Of a stretch of DNA of 64,000 nucleotides, positions 53,733 through 61,576 are shown in pieces. This stretch comes from Flavobacterium sp. HSC-32F16 (GTDB lineage: Bacteria; Bacteroidota; Bacteroidia; Flavobacteriales; Flavobacteriaceae). Every line of letters begins with the position of its first letter. Positions within the stretch are counted from its first letter, which is position 1. A program made the translations under genes and the position numbers. The notes under the pieces were generated by a model. The model made no database searches. It had not been told where the DNA came from and was given only the letters and a program-made list of their open reading frames with translations. The stretch spans positions 186,001-250,000 of the forward strand of contig NZ_JALKAC010000004.1 in assembly GCF_024171645.1 (NCBI RefSeq), written 5' to 3'.

Positions 53733-54482
53733 TTAAATAATTGTCACGCCTGTATTTTTATACGCTTTTAAAGTTTCCTCTTCCGGCGAAACATTGGTTA
53801 CCAAAACATTAATGTCTTTTATCGGACAGACAAAATAGGATTCGGCGGTTTCTACTTTTTCGATTGAACTTAATGCGATCACAAAATTAGAATTCTGAAC
53901 CATATTTTTTTTAAGCTGCGAATCATCATATAATATTCCGGTAACGCCGCGTTCGTGATGAATACTGCAGATTCCTAAAATGCAGACATCGGCTCTAAAG
54001 TTTCTAAAGAAATCTACTGTTTCTATGCTCGAAGTAGTAAAGGAAGTTTTACACATTTTACCGCCTGCAAAAATCAAATCGATATTTGGTAAATCTTCAA
54101 TCAATGTAGCAACCGGGAAACTATTAGTAATTACCGTTAGTTTTAAATCATAAGGAAAACTTGCAACTAAAGCCAAAGAAGTCGTTCCGCCGTCAATAAA
54201 AACAACTTGTCCGTCTTTTAGATATGAAATTGCTTTTTGAGCAATAATTTTTTTGTTTTCTATATCGTGTTTTTCTCTTTTTCTATAATGAAGCGGAATA
54301 GGAGAAGGAGCGACCGCACCGCCGCGAACTGCTTTTAAAAGTCCCTGATCTGAAAGTTCTTTCAAATCACGTCGGATAGTATCTTCGGAAACGTTTAGAT
54401 ATTCGCTTAATTCTATGGAGGTTACGCGATGTTCTTTAGATAAATATTCTAAAATTGTTTTTTGACGTTCTTCCTTTTTCAT
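53733..54482 (-). CDS. DeoR-family regulator
   Basis: 249 residues from the ATG at 54482; the frame reaching 54545 would cross the operator region. DeoR helix-turn-helix: RQKTILEYLSKEHRVTSIEL, SEDTIRRDLKELSDQGLLKA, VRGGAV. Sensor domain: VFIDGGTTSLALVASF, IFAGGKMCKTSFTTSS, ILGICSIHHERGVTG, where the usual FLG-AxG is ILGICSIH. It is divergent from the nucleotidase gene, with a shared operator at 54500-54552. The effector is probably a phosphorylated sugar or nucleoside. Confidence 0.9.
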   Translation of the reverse strand: MKKEERQKTILEYLSKEHRVTSIELSEYLNVSEDTIRRDLKELSDQGLLKAVRGGAVAPSPIPLHYRKREKHDIENKKIIAQKAISYLKDGQVVFIDGGTTSLALVASFPYDLKLTVITNSFPVATLIEDLPNIDLIFAGGKMCKTSFTTSSIETVDFFRNFRADVCILGICSIHHERGVTGILYDDSQLKKNMVQNSNFVIALSSIEKVETAESYFVCPIKDINVLVTNVSPEEETLKAYKNTGVTII

Positions 54483-54499
54483 TTTTATTGCGGTTTTAT

Positions 54500-54552
54500 A
54501 TTGCAAAAATAAGTTAAAAATTGCAATAATTTGCAATTTTTGCATAATTTTA
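54500..54552. promoter_or_regulatory. Shared divergent promoter/operator, DeoR and 5'-nucleotidase
   Basis: ATTGCAA half-sites at 54500-54506, 54520-54526 and inverted at 54531-54537; the last two form the perfect palindrome ATTGCAATAATTTGCAAT (54520-54537). Plus-strand promoter: TTG (54521-54523), 21 bp, TAATTTTA (54545-54552). Minus-strand promoter: TTG (54536-54534), 22 bp, TATTTTTG (54511-54504). The palindrome covers both -33 elements. Confidence 0.72.
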
Positions 54553-54570
54553 CCGCAAAATAGAATTACA

Positions 54571-55104
54571 ATGAAGAAGAAAACAATTGCAATTGATATG
54601 GATGGTGTTCTGGCTGATGTAGAATCACAGATAATAAATCATTACAATAAAGCATACGGAACCCATTTGACCAAAGAAAGTATTCAGGGATTAAGTGAAG
54701 ACGAAGCTTTTAAAGAAAGAGAGTTATTACATGGAATTTTAAATAAAGATAATTTTTTCAGAACATTGCCCGTAATGCCTGATGCTGTCGAAAGTGTACG
54801 TGAATTACAAAAGAATTTTGAAATTTTTATAGTTTCTGCTGCGACAGAATTTCCAATTTCACTTGCCGAAAAAGTAGCTTGGCTCGCAGAGCATTTTCCT
54901 TTTATAAAATGGGAAAATATTGTTCTATGCGGCAGTAAAAGAATTATCAATACCGATTACCTGATTGACGATCATTGCAAAAATCTAGATTACTGCATGG
55001 GTAAACCTATTATGTTTACGGCATTTCATAATATAAACCAAACGCATCATTTAAGAGTAAATAACTGGAAAGAAGCGGTTGCGGTTTTAAACGAAACATT
55101 ATAA
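54571..55104 (+). CDS. 5'(3')-deoxyribonucleotidase (NT5C-type HAD phosphatase)
   Basis: 177 residues, HAD fold. Motif I is IAIDMDGVLADVES with nucleophile Asp9 and Asp11. Motif II/III regions are EIFIVSAATEFP and a Lys before WENIVLCGSKRII; motif IV is TDYLIDDHCKNLDY with the metal Asp residues. It dephosphorylates deoxyribonucleoside monophosphates. Divergent from a DeoR regulator, which suggests induction by a nucleoside-derived phosphate. Confidence 0.9.
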   Translation: MKKKTIAIDMDGVLADVESQIINHYNKAYGTHLTKESIQGLSEDEAFKERELLHGILNKDNFFRTLPVMPDAVESVRELQKNFEIFIVSAATEFPISLAEKVAWLAEHFPFIKWENIVLCGSKRIINTDYLIDDHCKNLDYCMGKPIMFTAFHNINQTHHLRVNNWKEAVAVLNETL

Positions 55105-55138
55105 ACTGAAAGGGTTATAATAGTTGTTTTTTGAAGAT

Positions 55139-55170
55139 AAAGCCTTTTGGAGTAATCTGAAAGGCTTTTT
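55139..55170. terminator. Bidirectional terminator between nucleotidase and histidine kinase genes
   Basis: AAAGCCTTTT (55139-55148) / GAAAGGCTTTTT (55159-55170), with the A and T runs on either side. It lies between convergent genes. Confidence 0.82.
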
Positions 55171-55176
55171 AATTTG

Positions 55177-56931
55177 CTAGGTATTAAGTTTTTCTTTGAT
55201 TTTAATATGAGTTTGTTCTGGTAAAGATATTTTTACTTTAAAACCTTTATCAGGCTCTGTATCGATAATAAATGTGCCATTAGCAGAGAGAATCCGATTT
55301 GCCATGTTTTGAAGACCATTTTGCACAATCATACTTTTTTCGCAGCCTTTTCCATTGTCCATATAATTTATTGAAATTGACTTTTGATCACTTTCAAATT
55401 TTATTACAACAATTTTTGCTTCGCTGTGCTTTTTCATGTTCACCATTAGTTCCTGTAAAATTCGGCTTATAGTGATCTTTTTAATATCGTCAATGTTTTC
55501 CCAATTTATGTGTTCTAAATTGGTTACCATAATATTTCTCTCTCGCGTATTATAGGCAGAGAGCATTTCTTTTATGCTGTGTGTAAAATTTGCACCAGTA
55601 TCAATACTATTATTTTCTCTCGAAATTCCTCTTACACGGCTGTAAATGTCATCTAATTTTTGCAAGAGATTCTCTTTGGTATTTTCTGAAGCTAATGGCT
55701 GAGATTCGGCAAAAGCAATCACCTGAAAAACATCGTTTGCCAATTCATCGTGAATTTTTTTTGCAATTCGGGTTTCCGTGTTGTACGAAGTTTTAAACTC
55801 TATGGCTTTGTTCTTGTTTTTATAATAGCGTATTAAAATTGCGATCAATATCATTAAAAAAACAAATATAATTGCAAATACAATACGCAGATAGCTTGCT
55901 CTTTGTAAAGACAATTGATTCTCTGCTTTTTCTAAACGAAGTTTTTCATTTTCATCTTTTTCTTTTTTAGAATCATATTTAATTTTAGCAGATTTATTTT
56001 TAAAGTTGTTCCTAACTTTTATGATGCTGTCGTTTAATGTAAAATACTTTTGCACATATGCCGAAGTATGAGGGCTATTGTCATTTGAAATTAATATTTG
56101 AAGTGCTTCTAACCTTTCGTCTATACTATTGTGTTTTGTGGCTGCATTGTAAGCCAAAAGAGCATTTTTATCTGATTGTTGAAGATCTTTTTTAGAGTAA
56201 TAGTCAGCAAAGTGCAAATAACTTTCAATACTTCTGTAAGTATCCTTAGTTTCAATTCTGATTTGGAGTCCTTCAGTCATTAAGTTAAATCCTTTCTCAT
56301 CCATTCCTTTCTTAAAATAGGCATATCCCAAATTATCAAGAAGTACAGATTTGCTAATTGATTCAGTTCTTTCCTTTGAATTTTTATTAGAAAAAGATTT
56401 TAAAAGAGATTCTAAGAGTAAGATTGCTTTATCGTATTTTTTTTGTTGAATATAAACAACAGCCATATTCTGCAAAGGAACAAGTTTTTCGAGAGGTGTT
56501 GTATACTCATTTGCTGCTTGTTTATAATAAAATATGGCATCATCATAGAGAGAAAGCTCTTTATCTGCAATCCCCAAGGTATTATTTACGCTAGCCGTGT
56601 AAACTCCCTTTTTTTTGATATACAATAATGCTTCGGTTGCAGTCTCTTTGCTGCCGTAATAATCGCCATTAATTTGATGAATATTTGCAATTTGAATAAG
56701 TATATAAGAGATATTGGCACTATCTTTTAGATTTTCAAAGAGTGCCTTTGACTTGTTGAACTGGTAAAAAGCGGTATTAAATTTTTCTTTGTCAATATTT
56801 TTAATAGCTTCATCTCGTAACGCAAAAGCCTCTTTTTGTATAGATGCGGTTTTAGGATTAACGGTCTTTTTTTCTTCACATGAAGAAAGAAAAAGAGCTA
56901 TAATAAAATAAAAAAACGGGGACCGTAACAT
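55177..56931 (-). CDS. TPR-containing lipoprotein sensor histidine kinase (HisKA_3/NarX type)
   Basis: 584 residues. N-terminal lipobox FLSSC (Cys18), five or more TPR pairs (about 30-300), coiled segment, one membrane helix (349-370), then a kinase: phospho-His394 in RIAKKIHDELAND, N-box LQELMVNMKKHSE, and G-box MDNGKGCEKSMIVQNGLQNM. The 'HDELAND' box is HPK7 class. Its expected response regulator is not adjacent. It follows a 62-residue lipoprotein gene by 53 bp in the same direction. Confidence 0.9.
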   Translation of the reverse strand: MLRSPFFYFIIALFLSSCEEKKTVNPKTASIQKEAFALRDEAIKNIDKEKFNTAFYQFNKSKALFENLKDSANISYILIQIANIHQINGDYYGSKETATEALLYIKKKGVYTASVNNTLGIADKELSLYDDAIFYYKQAANEYTTPLEKLVPLQNMAVVYIQQKKYDKAILLLESLLKSFSNKNSKERTESISKSVLLDNLGYAYFKKGMDEKGFNLMTEGLQIRIETKDTYRSIESYLHFADYYSKKDLQQSDKNALLAYNAATKHNSIDERLEALQILISNDNSPHTSAYVQKYFTLNDSIIKVRNNFKNKSAKIKYDSKKEKDENEKLRLEKAENQLSLQRASYLRIVFAIIFVFLMILIAILIRYYKNKNKAIEFKTSYNTETRIAKKIHDELANDVFQVIAFAESQPLASENTKENLLQKLDDIYSRVRGISRENNSIDTGANFTHSIKEMLSAYNTRERNIMVTNLEHINWENIDDIKKITISRILQELMVNMKKHSEAKIVVIKFESDQKSISINYMDNGKGCEKSMIVQNGLQNMANRILSANGTFIIDTEPDKGFKVKISLPEQTHIKIKEKLNT

Positions 56932-56984
56932 ATAAATTTACTTTCCCCGAAAATAGTAATTAATTAGATACTAAAAATATATAT

Positions 56985-57173
56985 TTAAGAACCTGGCGGC
57001 GGTGGCGGTGGCGGTAATCCTGGAACATCGCCAGGACCATCATTACCAATCGCTTGTATCTTATCAGTAGTTTTTTCTACTTTTTTTGCCGGCTGTGTCT
57101 CATACTCATCAGGAGTACAAGAAAATATAGTGAACAATAACGCAAAAGCGATAAATAGTATTAGTTTTTTCAT
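56985..57173 (-). CDS. Tiny Pro-rich lipoprotein upstream of the histidine kinase
   Basis: 62 residues. Lipoprotein signal MKKLILFIAFALLFTIFSC, lipid Cys19; middle TPDEYETQPAKKVEKTTDK; C-terminus DGPGDVPGLPPPPPPPGS with a seven-Pro run. The signal peptide is strong enough to accept the gene despite its size. Its link to the kinase is context only; a ligand or envelope-state reporter for the TPR sensor is one possibility. Homologues cannot be assigned from here. Confidence 0.75.
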   Translation of the reverse strand: MKKLILFIAFALLFTIFSCTPDEYETQPAKKVEKTTDKIQAIGNDGPGDVPGLPPPPPPPGS

Positions 57174-58187
57174 TTTGATTTAATTTAGAAATTAGACATA
57201 GGTATTGCTGTCCGGAGTTATCCAGAGTCTATTTGTGACAATACCAAATTGATTTTGGGAAGTAAGGAGTGTAGAACAGTAAGACGTTATTAATACTTCC
57301 CGAATAAACTCGGTCTTACGGTTTTTTACACTCTTAATTAGAACTAGCTTTTGCTATTGTTTTAGTCTGCAGACAAAACTTGAACTAATTTCTTGGTGCA
57401 AAGTAAAGGCGCTTTAAGCCTTAACTGGCAAGGGATTCCCAGAATTCCCGCGTTTCCCTGAGATTCCCGTGAATTCCCAGAAAAAAGTGTGCAAAGTCTA
57501 GTTTGAATTATTAAATGTTATTAATCTGAAAGAAGTCTATATTATATATAGATGCAATAAGCTGCTCAAAAGTTGGAATGAACTATTAAAAAAGAGATAA
57601 ATATTTTGGGGTTGAAGCGAAAAATGAAATCGCGGGTAAGAATTTAATTGTAGAAGTAGAAAAAAATGGCATATAAAAAATGGTTTTGGTGGAAATGAAA
57701 ATGAGGAGTCGAAAGAAAATCCTGAAAAGGAAATCTTTTTCTAAAACTTACGGCTTTATTTTCTAAAAATATAATCTAGAAAATTAATCCAAGAAAGAGG
57801 ATTATGGTTGTAGAGGGAGCAGTCGCCCGGATATTTTCTGTGAGTTTACACTTGGTGCAGAAAAAAGGCTGGACAGCATAATTTCGAAATGAAATGAAGA
57901 GACATTTTGAAAAATAAAATGCTTGAAGAGATAAAAAGAATAATTTTGTAAGAGGTAATTTAGAGAATAAAATAGTTTGTTTTTTATCATATTTGAACTG
58001 TTATTTATACTATAAAGATAAGCAAAATATAACTATAAAACAACTAAATACCAATGAAATAACAGGTTTTTTTGCTCTAAATACTGTAATTTTTTTTGAG
58101 AATTTCTTCGCTTTTAATTACTAATTTAAGAGACAATAAAACTTGTTATTTCTTTTTAAAAATGAAATTTTATCAAAAAGTAAAATT
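57174..58187. other. 1-kb gene-free stretch upstream of the histidine-kinase operon
   Basis: No convincing gene in either strand. It contains competing inverted repeats at 57258-57333, a GTCTGCAGAC palindrome (57365-57374) inside GTTTTAGTC...GACAAAAC, and five TTCCC motifs at 9-10 bp spacing (57436-57478). 57480-58187 is A-rich with long frames that lack coding character (for example 57802-57990, minus). It might be a long regulatory region or a decayed gene. Confidence 0.6.
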
Positions 58188-59540
58188 CTAAGATAAAAAA
58201 TCTTTAAACCACAATCCTGAGTTTTTAATGGTTCTTTTTTGAGTTTCGAAATCGACATGAATTAATCCGAAGCGGGCATTGTAACCTTCGGCCCATTCGA
58301 AGTTATCAGTTAAACTCCATACAAAATAACCTTCAACGTTTAAACCGTTTTTTTTGGCCTTTAAAATTTGTTCTAAATGATCCTGAATATAATGTGTTCG
58401 TTTGATATCGAATACCTTTCCGTTTGTTACTGTATCCGGAAAAGCAGCACCGTTTTCAGTAATAATAATTTTTTTGATTCCTTTGTATTTATTGAATTTC
58501 TCCAGAACGTGATACAAGGCAGGCGGATAAACTTCCCAGCCCATTTCGGTCGAAATTACATTTCTTTTCCCGGCACTTACCAATTCAGCACCAATGTATG
58601 GAGTTAAAATAGAAGATTTTACAATTTCCCGTGTATAACATTGCAATCCGATGAAATCAAAATCAAAATCGAGATTGTCTAAATCATCTCCAAGAATGTA
58701 ATTATTCAGTTTTTTAAGAACCGGAAGGTCTTTCTGCGGATATCCCAATCCTAAAATTGGCTCGATAAAAGTTCTGTTCAGTAAAGTATCTACACGTTTT
58801 GCGGCTTCAATATCTTTAGCACTTTCTGTTGCCGGTTCAATATGCGTACACGAAAAAGTAGTGCCGATGTTCGCTTCAGGAATTTTGTTTCGTAATATCT
58901 TAGCGCCGGAGGCCGTTGCCAAAGTTACATGATGCATGGCTTTTAGATAGTTAGAAATTCCTTTTTTTCCAGGTGCATGAATACCTAAAAAATATCCGGC
59001 TCCGGTAAAAACAGAAGGCTCATTAATAACCATCCAGTTTTTGACACGATCCCCAAAATACTGCGCACAAACTTCTACATATTCTGAAAACCAGGAAACC
59101 GATTCACGGTTTGTCCAGCCTCCTTTTACTTCGAGAGCGTGCGGTAAATCCCAGTGATAAAGCGTAACCCAGGGTTCAATTCCAGAGGCGAGCAGCGAAT
59201 CAATGATTTTATTGTAATAATCAATTCCGGCTTGATTTACAGGATGAACTCCCGTAGGCATAATTCTGGGCCAGCTGATAGAAAATCTGAAATTCGGAAT
59301 ATTTAATTCCCGAATTAAATCAATATCATTTTGGTAAGAATTATAGAAATCGCAGGCAGTTAAGGCATGATGACCATTTTTTATTTTTCCTTTTTGAGAA
59401 GTAAAAACATCCCAAATAGAAGAACCTTTTCCGTCTGAATCATGTGCACCTTCAATTTGGAAAGCGGCGGTAGAAACACCCCACAAGAAATCTTCACCAA
59501 ATTGGTTTTTGTTCAAAAATGAGTTTTCAATTTTATTCAT
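58188..59540 (-). CDS. Beta-glucosidase, glycoside hydrolase family 1
   Basis: 450 residues. TIM-barrel GH1 enzyme without signal peptide. Acid/base Glu174 in VINEPSVF, nucleophile Glu362 in IIITENGAAF. Substrate-binding FLWGVSTAAFQIEGA (with Gln28), FRFSISWPRIMP, and WSLTDNFEWAEGYNARFGL are all typical. It hydrolyses short beta-glucosides; 6-phospho activity is unlikely, since the family's phosphate-binding residues are not apparent. Stand-alone gene. Confidence 0.93.
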   Translation of the reverse strand: MNKIENSFLNKNQFGEDFLWGVSTAAFQIEGAHDSDGKGSSIWDVFTSQKGKIKNGHHALTACDFYNSYQNDIDLIRELNIPNFRFSISWPRIMPTGVHPVNQAGIDYYNKIIDSLLASGIEPWVTLYHWDLPHALEVKGGWTNRESVSWFSEYVEVCAQYFGDRVKNWMVINEPSVFTGAGYFLGIHAPGKKGISNYLKAMHHVTLATASGAKILRNKIPEANIGTTFSCTHIEPATESAKDIEAAKRVDTLLNRTFIEPILGLGYPQKDLPVLKKLNNYILGDDLDNLDFDFDFIGLQCYTREIVKSSILTPYIGAELVSAGKRNVISTEMGWEVYPPALYHVLEKFNKYKGIKKIIITENGAAFPDTVTNGKVFDIKRTHYIQDHLEQILKAKKNGLNVEGYFVWSLTDNFEWAEGYNARFGLIHVDFETQKRTIKNSGLWFKDFLS

Positions 59541-59751
59541 TCAATATGTACTTTCCTTTATTTTTAAATGGTTTGTTAGTGCAGGAAAGAAGATTGCATA
59601 GCTCTTAAAAAAAGCCATTCTTTGAATGATACCAGGAATTTTAGGTTAAAGAATTTCATAACGATTAGTTTTATATCAAATTAATAAAACTAATGTGAAT
59701 TTATTGTAAAGTGATTATTATCAAATGATTAAATAAAAAAAATGGGAAGAT

Positions 59752-59961
59752 TTAATCTTCCCATCCGCATAATGTTAAACCAAGGCCCTGAGCTTGTTTG
59801 AGCGATGTTTTTACTGTTTCGCTGCGACAGCTCGATAAACCGCGGCAGGTTTCTTTTAAATGATATTTTTTTGCACCGGTAGATCCGCAGATAAATACAC
59901 TGCTTTGCGGCGGTGTAAATGAAGTGGCAAAAACAAAAAGTAAGAGTAAAGTATATTTCAT
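59752..59961 (-). CDS. Small secreted Cys-containing hypothetical protein
   Basis: 69 residues. Signal peptide MKYTLLLLFVFATSF, then a compact ICGSTGAKKYHLKETCRGLSSC domain with four Cys in the mature part (ICG, ETC, SSC, LCGW). KKYHLKETCRGL is reminiscent of small Ada-like zinc or nuclease-associated domains with 'YH...C' spacing. Real gene judging by signal peptide and Cys pattern; function unknown. It starts 9 bp after the lipoprotein gene stop. Confidence 0.7.
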   Translation of the reverse strand: MKYTLLLLFVFATSFTPPQSSVFICGSTGAKKYHLKETCRGLSSCRSETVKTSLKQAQGLGLTLCGWED

Positions 59962-59970
59962 GAGATCTTT

Positions 59971-60384
59971 TTATTTGACAATTAAATTGTATTCGTTTCC
60001 TTTTTTATCAATAGCTTTTAATTTTCCGTATGAAATCCATTCGGTATTAATTTCAATTTCAGCAACAGTGTCTCCGGTTAAAATTCCGGCACCGTGTTTT
60101 CCCTGCACGTTGATATTCCCACAAACTGAATCGCCTTTGCTGTTTATTCCTTTTACATCATAATTGTATTCATAATTCCCTGGATTTCCGGTTCGGTACT
60201 CGTATTGATAGATTTTATTTACATGATACGTTTTGGCTTCTTCCGGCGTAATAGTTTTTCGGTCGTCTGCTGTAATTGTAATCGCAGGTTTATAAAAAGA
60301 ATTTATTTGTTGGGGAGGAGATGAAGCCTTTTCGCAGGAATAAAATATCAATAGTAAAAGTAAGATGAGGTAGTTTTTTTGCAT
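59971..60384 (-). CDS. Small lipoprotein, hypothetical
   Basis: 137 residues. Lipoprotein signal MQKNYLILLLLLIFYSC, Cys17. Beta-rich mature part (YRTGNPGNYEYNYDVKGINSK; DSVCGNINVQGKHGAG), ending NLIVK. I do not recognise a family name. It is followed after 9 bp by the 69-residue secreted protein, so these two are an operon, and it begins 38 bp after the DUF4359 gene stop. Confidence 0.68.
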   Translation of the reverse strand: MQKNYLILLLLLIFYSCEKASSPPQQINSFYKPAITITADDRKTITPEEAKTYHVNKIYQYEYRTGNPGNYEYNYDVKGINSKGDSVCGNINVQGKHGAGILTGDTVAEIEINTEWISYGKLKAIDKKGNEYNLIVK

Positions 60385-60422
60385 AGGCTTTGTGGTATTT
60401 GGTTAGGGTTAGAATCTTGTTT

Positions 60423-60788
60423 TTACTGTTTTAATGCTTCATCAATTTTGCTGGATAAAAAGATGTTTCCCAGAATCCCAAAGCCAATAGTTTTAGTTTT
60501 TCCTTCGATGGTAACAGTTGTTGTAGAAAAAAGGATATAATTTGATGAAGAAACTAAATTATCTACCATCATATTTATCATTGATTTTGCTAGTACATTT
60601 CCCATTAAGCTTCCGGCTGCGGAAAATTCATCATTCTGTGTCGTGTTTTCTTTATTCATTTCTTTTTCGAGAAATGCATTCATTTTCAATTTTACTTCTT
60701 CTTTGTGTTTTTCAGTTCCCGGATTTGTTAATGCTGTAATTAATAAGAATAAACAAACTACAATAATTACATAGTGTTTCGTTTTCAT
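60423..60788 (-). CDS. DUF4359-like membrane-anchored protein
   Basis: 121 residues. One N-terminal membrane segment (YVIIVVCLFLLITAL, followed by TNPG, as in DUF4359). The C-terminal half SSNYILFSTTTVTIEGKTKTIGFGILGNIFLSS also matches the family's style, where a small periplasmic domain ends in a glycine-rich strand. No known function. Likely co-transcribed with the lipoprotein and small secreted gene. Confidence 0.72.
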   Translation of the reverse strand: MKTKHYVIIVVCLFLLITALTNPGTEKHKEEVKLKMNAFLEKEMNKENTTQNDEFSAAGSLMGNVLAKSMINMMVDNLVSSSNYILFSTTTVTIEGKTKTIGFGILGNIFLSSKIDEALKQ

Positions 60789-60893
60789 AGGGATTTGTTT
60801 ATGGATTAGTATTTTTGTTTTTTGTAATTCGATAAATCTAATTAGAATTAAGTTCTTTAAAATGAGTACTTATACGGGATTTTGAGGTTTCTT

Positions 60894-61175
60894 TTATTGA
60901 ATTAACCTTTCAGCAATTTCTTCCCTATCAATAATTATTTGAGAAGGAAGAATCATCTGAGTATCATTGGTTATTGGATTTTTAAAAATTTGAAAACCAG
61001 TTCTGCAATTTTTATATCGAAACCAGAATGCTTTTATTGCATTTATGAAACCGTCTTGTTGGGTCGCTTCAAAAACATAGTTAGAGCAAGATTTTCTAAA
61101 AATGCATTTTCTTCTTTTTGCCGAGGGAATTACTATCCAATACAATCGAATAATTAATAAGATGAAATATTTCAT
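60894..61175 (-). CDS. YidD-like protein
   Basis: 93 residues from the ATG at 61175 (a TTG at 61193 would overlap the gene before). Amphipathic start KYFILLIIRLYWIVI is as in YidD. The core RRKCIFRKSCSNYVFEATQQ followed by GFINAIKAFWFRYKNCRTGF keeps the CxFxxSCSxY-A...G pattern and a later Cys, against the YidD norm C-R-x-x-P-S-C. YidD aids membrane-protein insertion next to YidC; this one is diverged and away from rnpA/yidC, so it is perhaps a paralogue. Stops 105 bp before the DUF4359 gene. Confidence 0.75.
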   Translation of the reverse strand: MKYFILLIIRLYWIVIPSAKRRKCIFRKSCSNYVFEATQQDGFINAIKAFWFRYKNCRTGFQIFKNPITNDTQMILPSQIIIDREEIAERLIQ

Positions 61176-61176
61176 C

Positions 61177-61407
61177 TTATTTTTCAAAAACAATTAAATG
61201 CGTGAAAAGTGTTTGAGCAGGTTTTGCTCCAAATCCAAAACATCCTAATTCTGCATGAACAAAAGTTGTAATGTTTTCTACTCGAACATATTTCCAACCT
61301 TTTTCAGTATGGTATTTTATAGCACTTTCTAGTTGTTCTGCAATTTGTGCAGATGCATTTTTCTTTAAATCGATTGAAGCTGCAAATGGTATTACTTTGT
61401 GTTCCAT
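61177..61407 (-). CDS. Small conserved hypothetical protein, partner of the YidD-like gene
   Basis: 76 residues, cytosolic. MEHKVIPFAASIDLKKNASA is followed by a helix and EKGWKYVRVENITTFV. The 'GWEYVRVE' wording and small alpha/beta fold recall DUF4177, but GCFGFGAKPAQTL is not part of the usual pattern. It stops 1 bp before the YidD-like ATG, so the two are translationally coupled. Function unknown. Confidence 0.65.
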   Translation of the reverse strand: MEHKVIPFAASIDLKKNASAQIAEQLESAIKYHTEKGWKYVRVENITTFVHAELGCFGFGAKPAQTLFTHLIVFEK

Positions 61408-61530
61408 AATTTTTTTGTTTAGTTAAATTATTTTTATCAAATGTAAACCCAATAAAAACTAGTGTTTTATGGAAATCCGTAATGCAGCAGGAATTTTTAA
61501 AGAAAGTTTTTGGGAAGTATTTAAACAGAA

Positions 61531-61557
61531 AAAAGAGGACATTGAAGTTCCTCTTTA
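61531..61557 (-). terminator. Terminator after the VWA-like lipoprotein gene
   Basis: Stem AAAGAGGA (61532-61539) / TCCTCTTT (61549-61556); on the minus strand a run of six T follows. Confidence 0.75.
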
Positions 61558-61576
61558 ACAAGCATAGTGTAGTTTT

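Noticed and set aside
57802..57990. Minus-strand 62-codon frame in the 1-kb gene-free stretch
   Set aside because: Phe/Leu/Lys composition from AT-rich DNA, no signal-peptide logic and no neighbour support.
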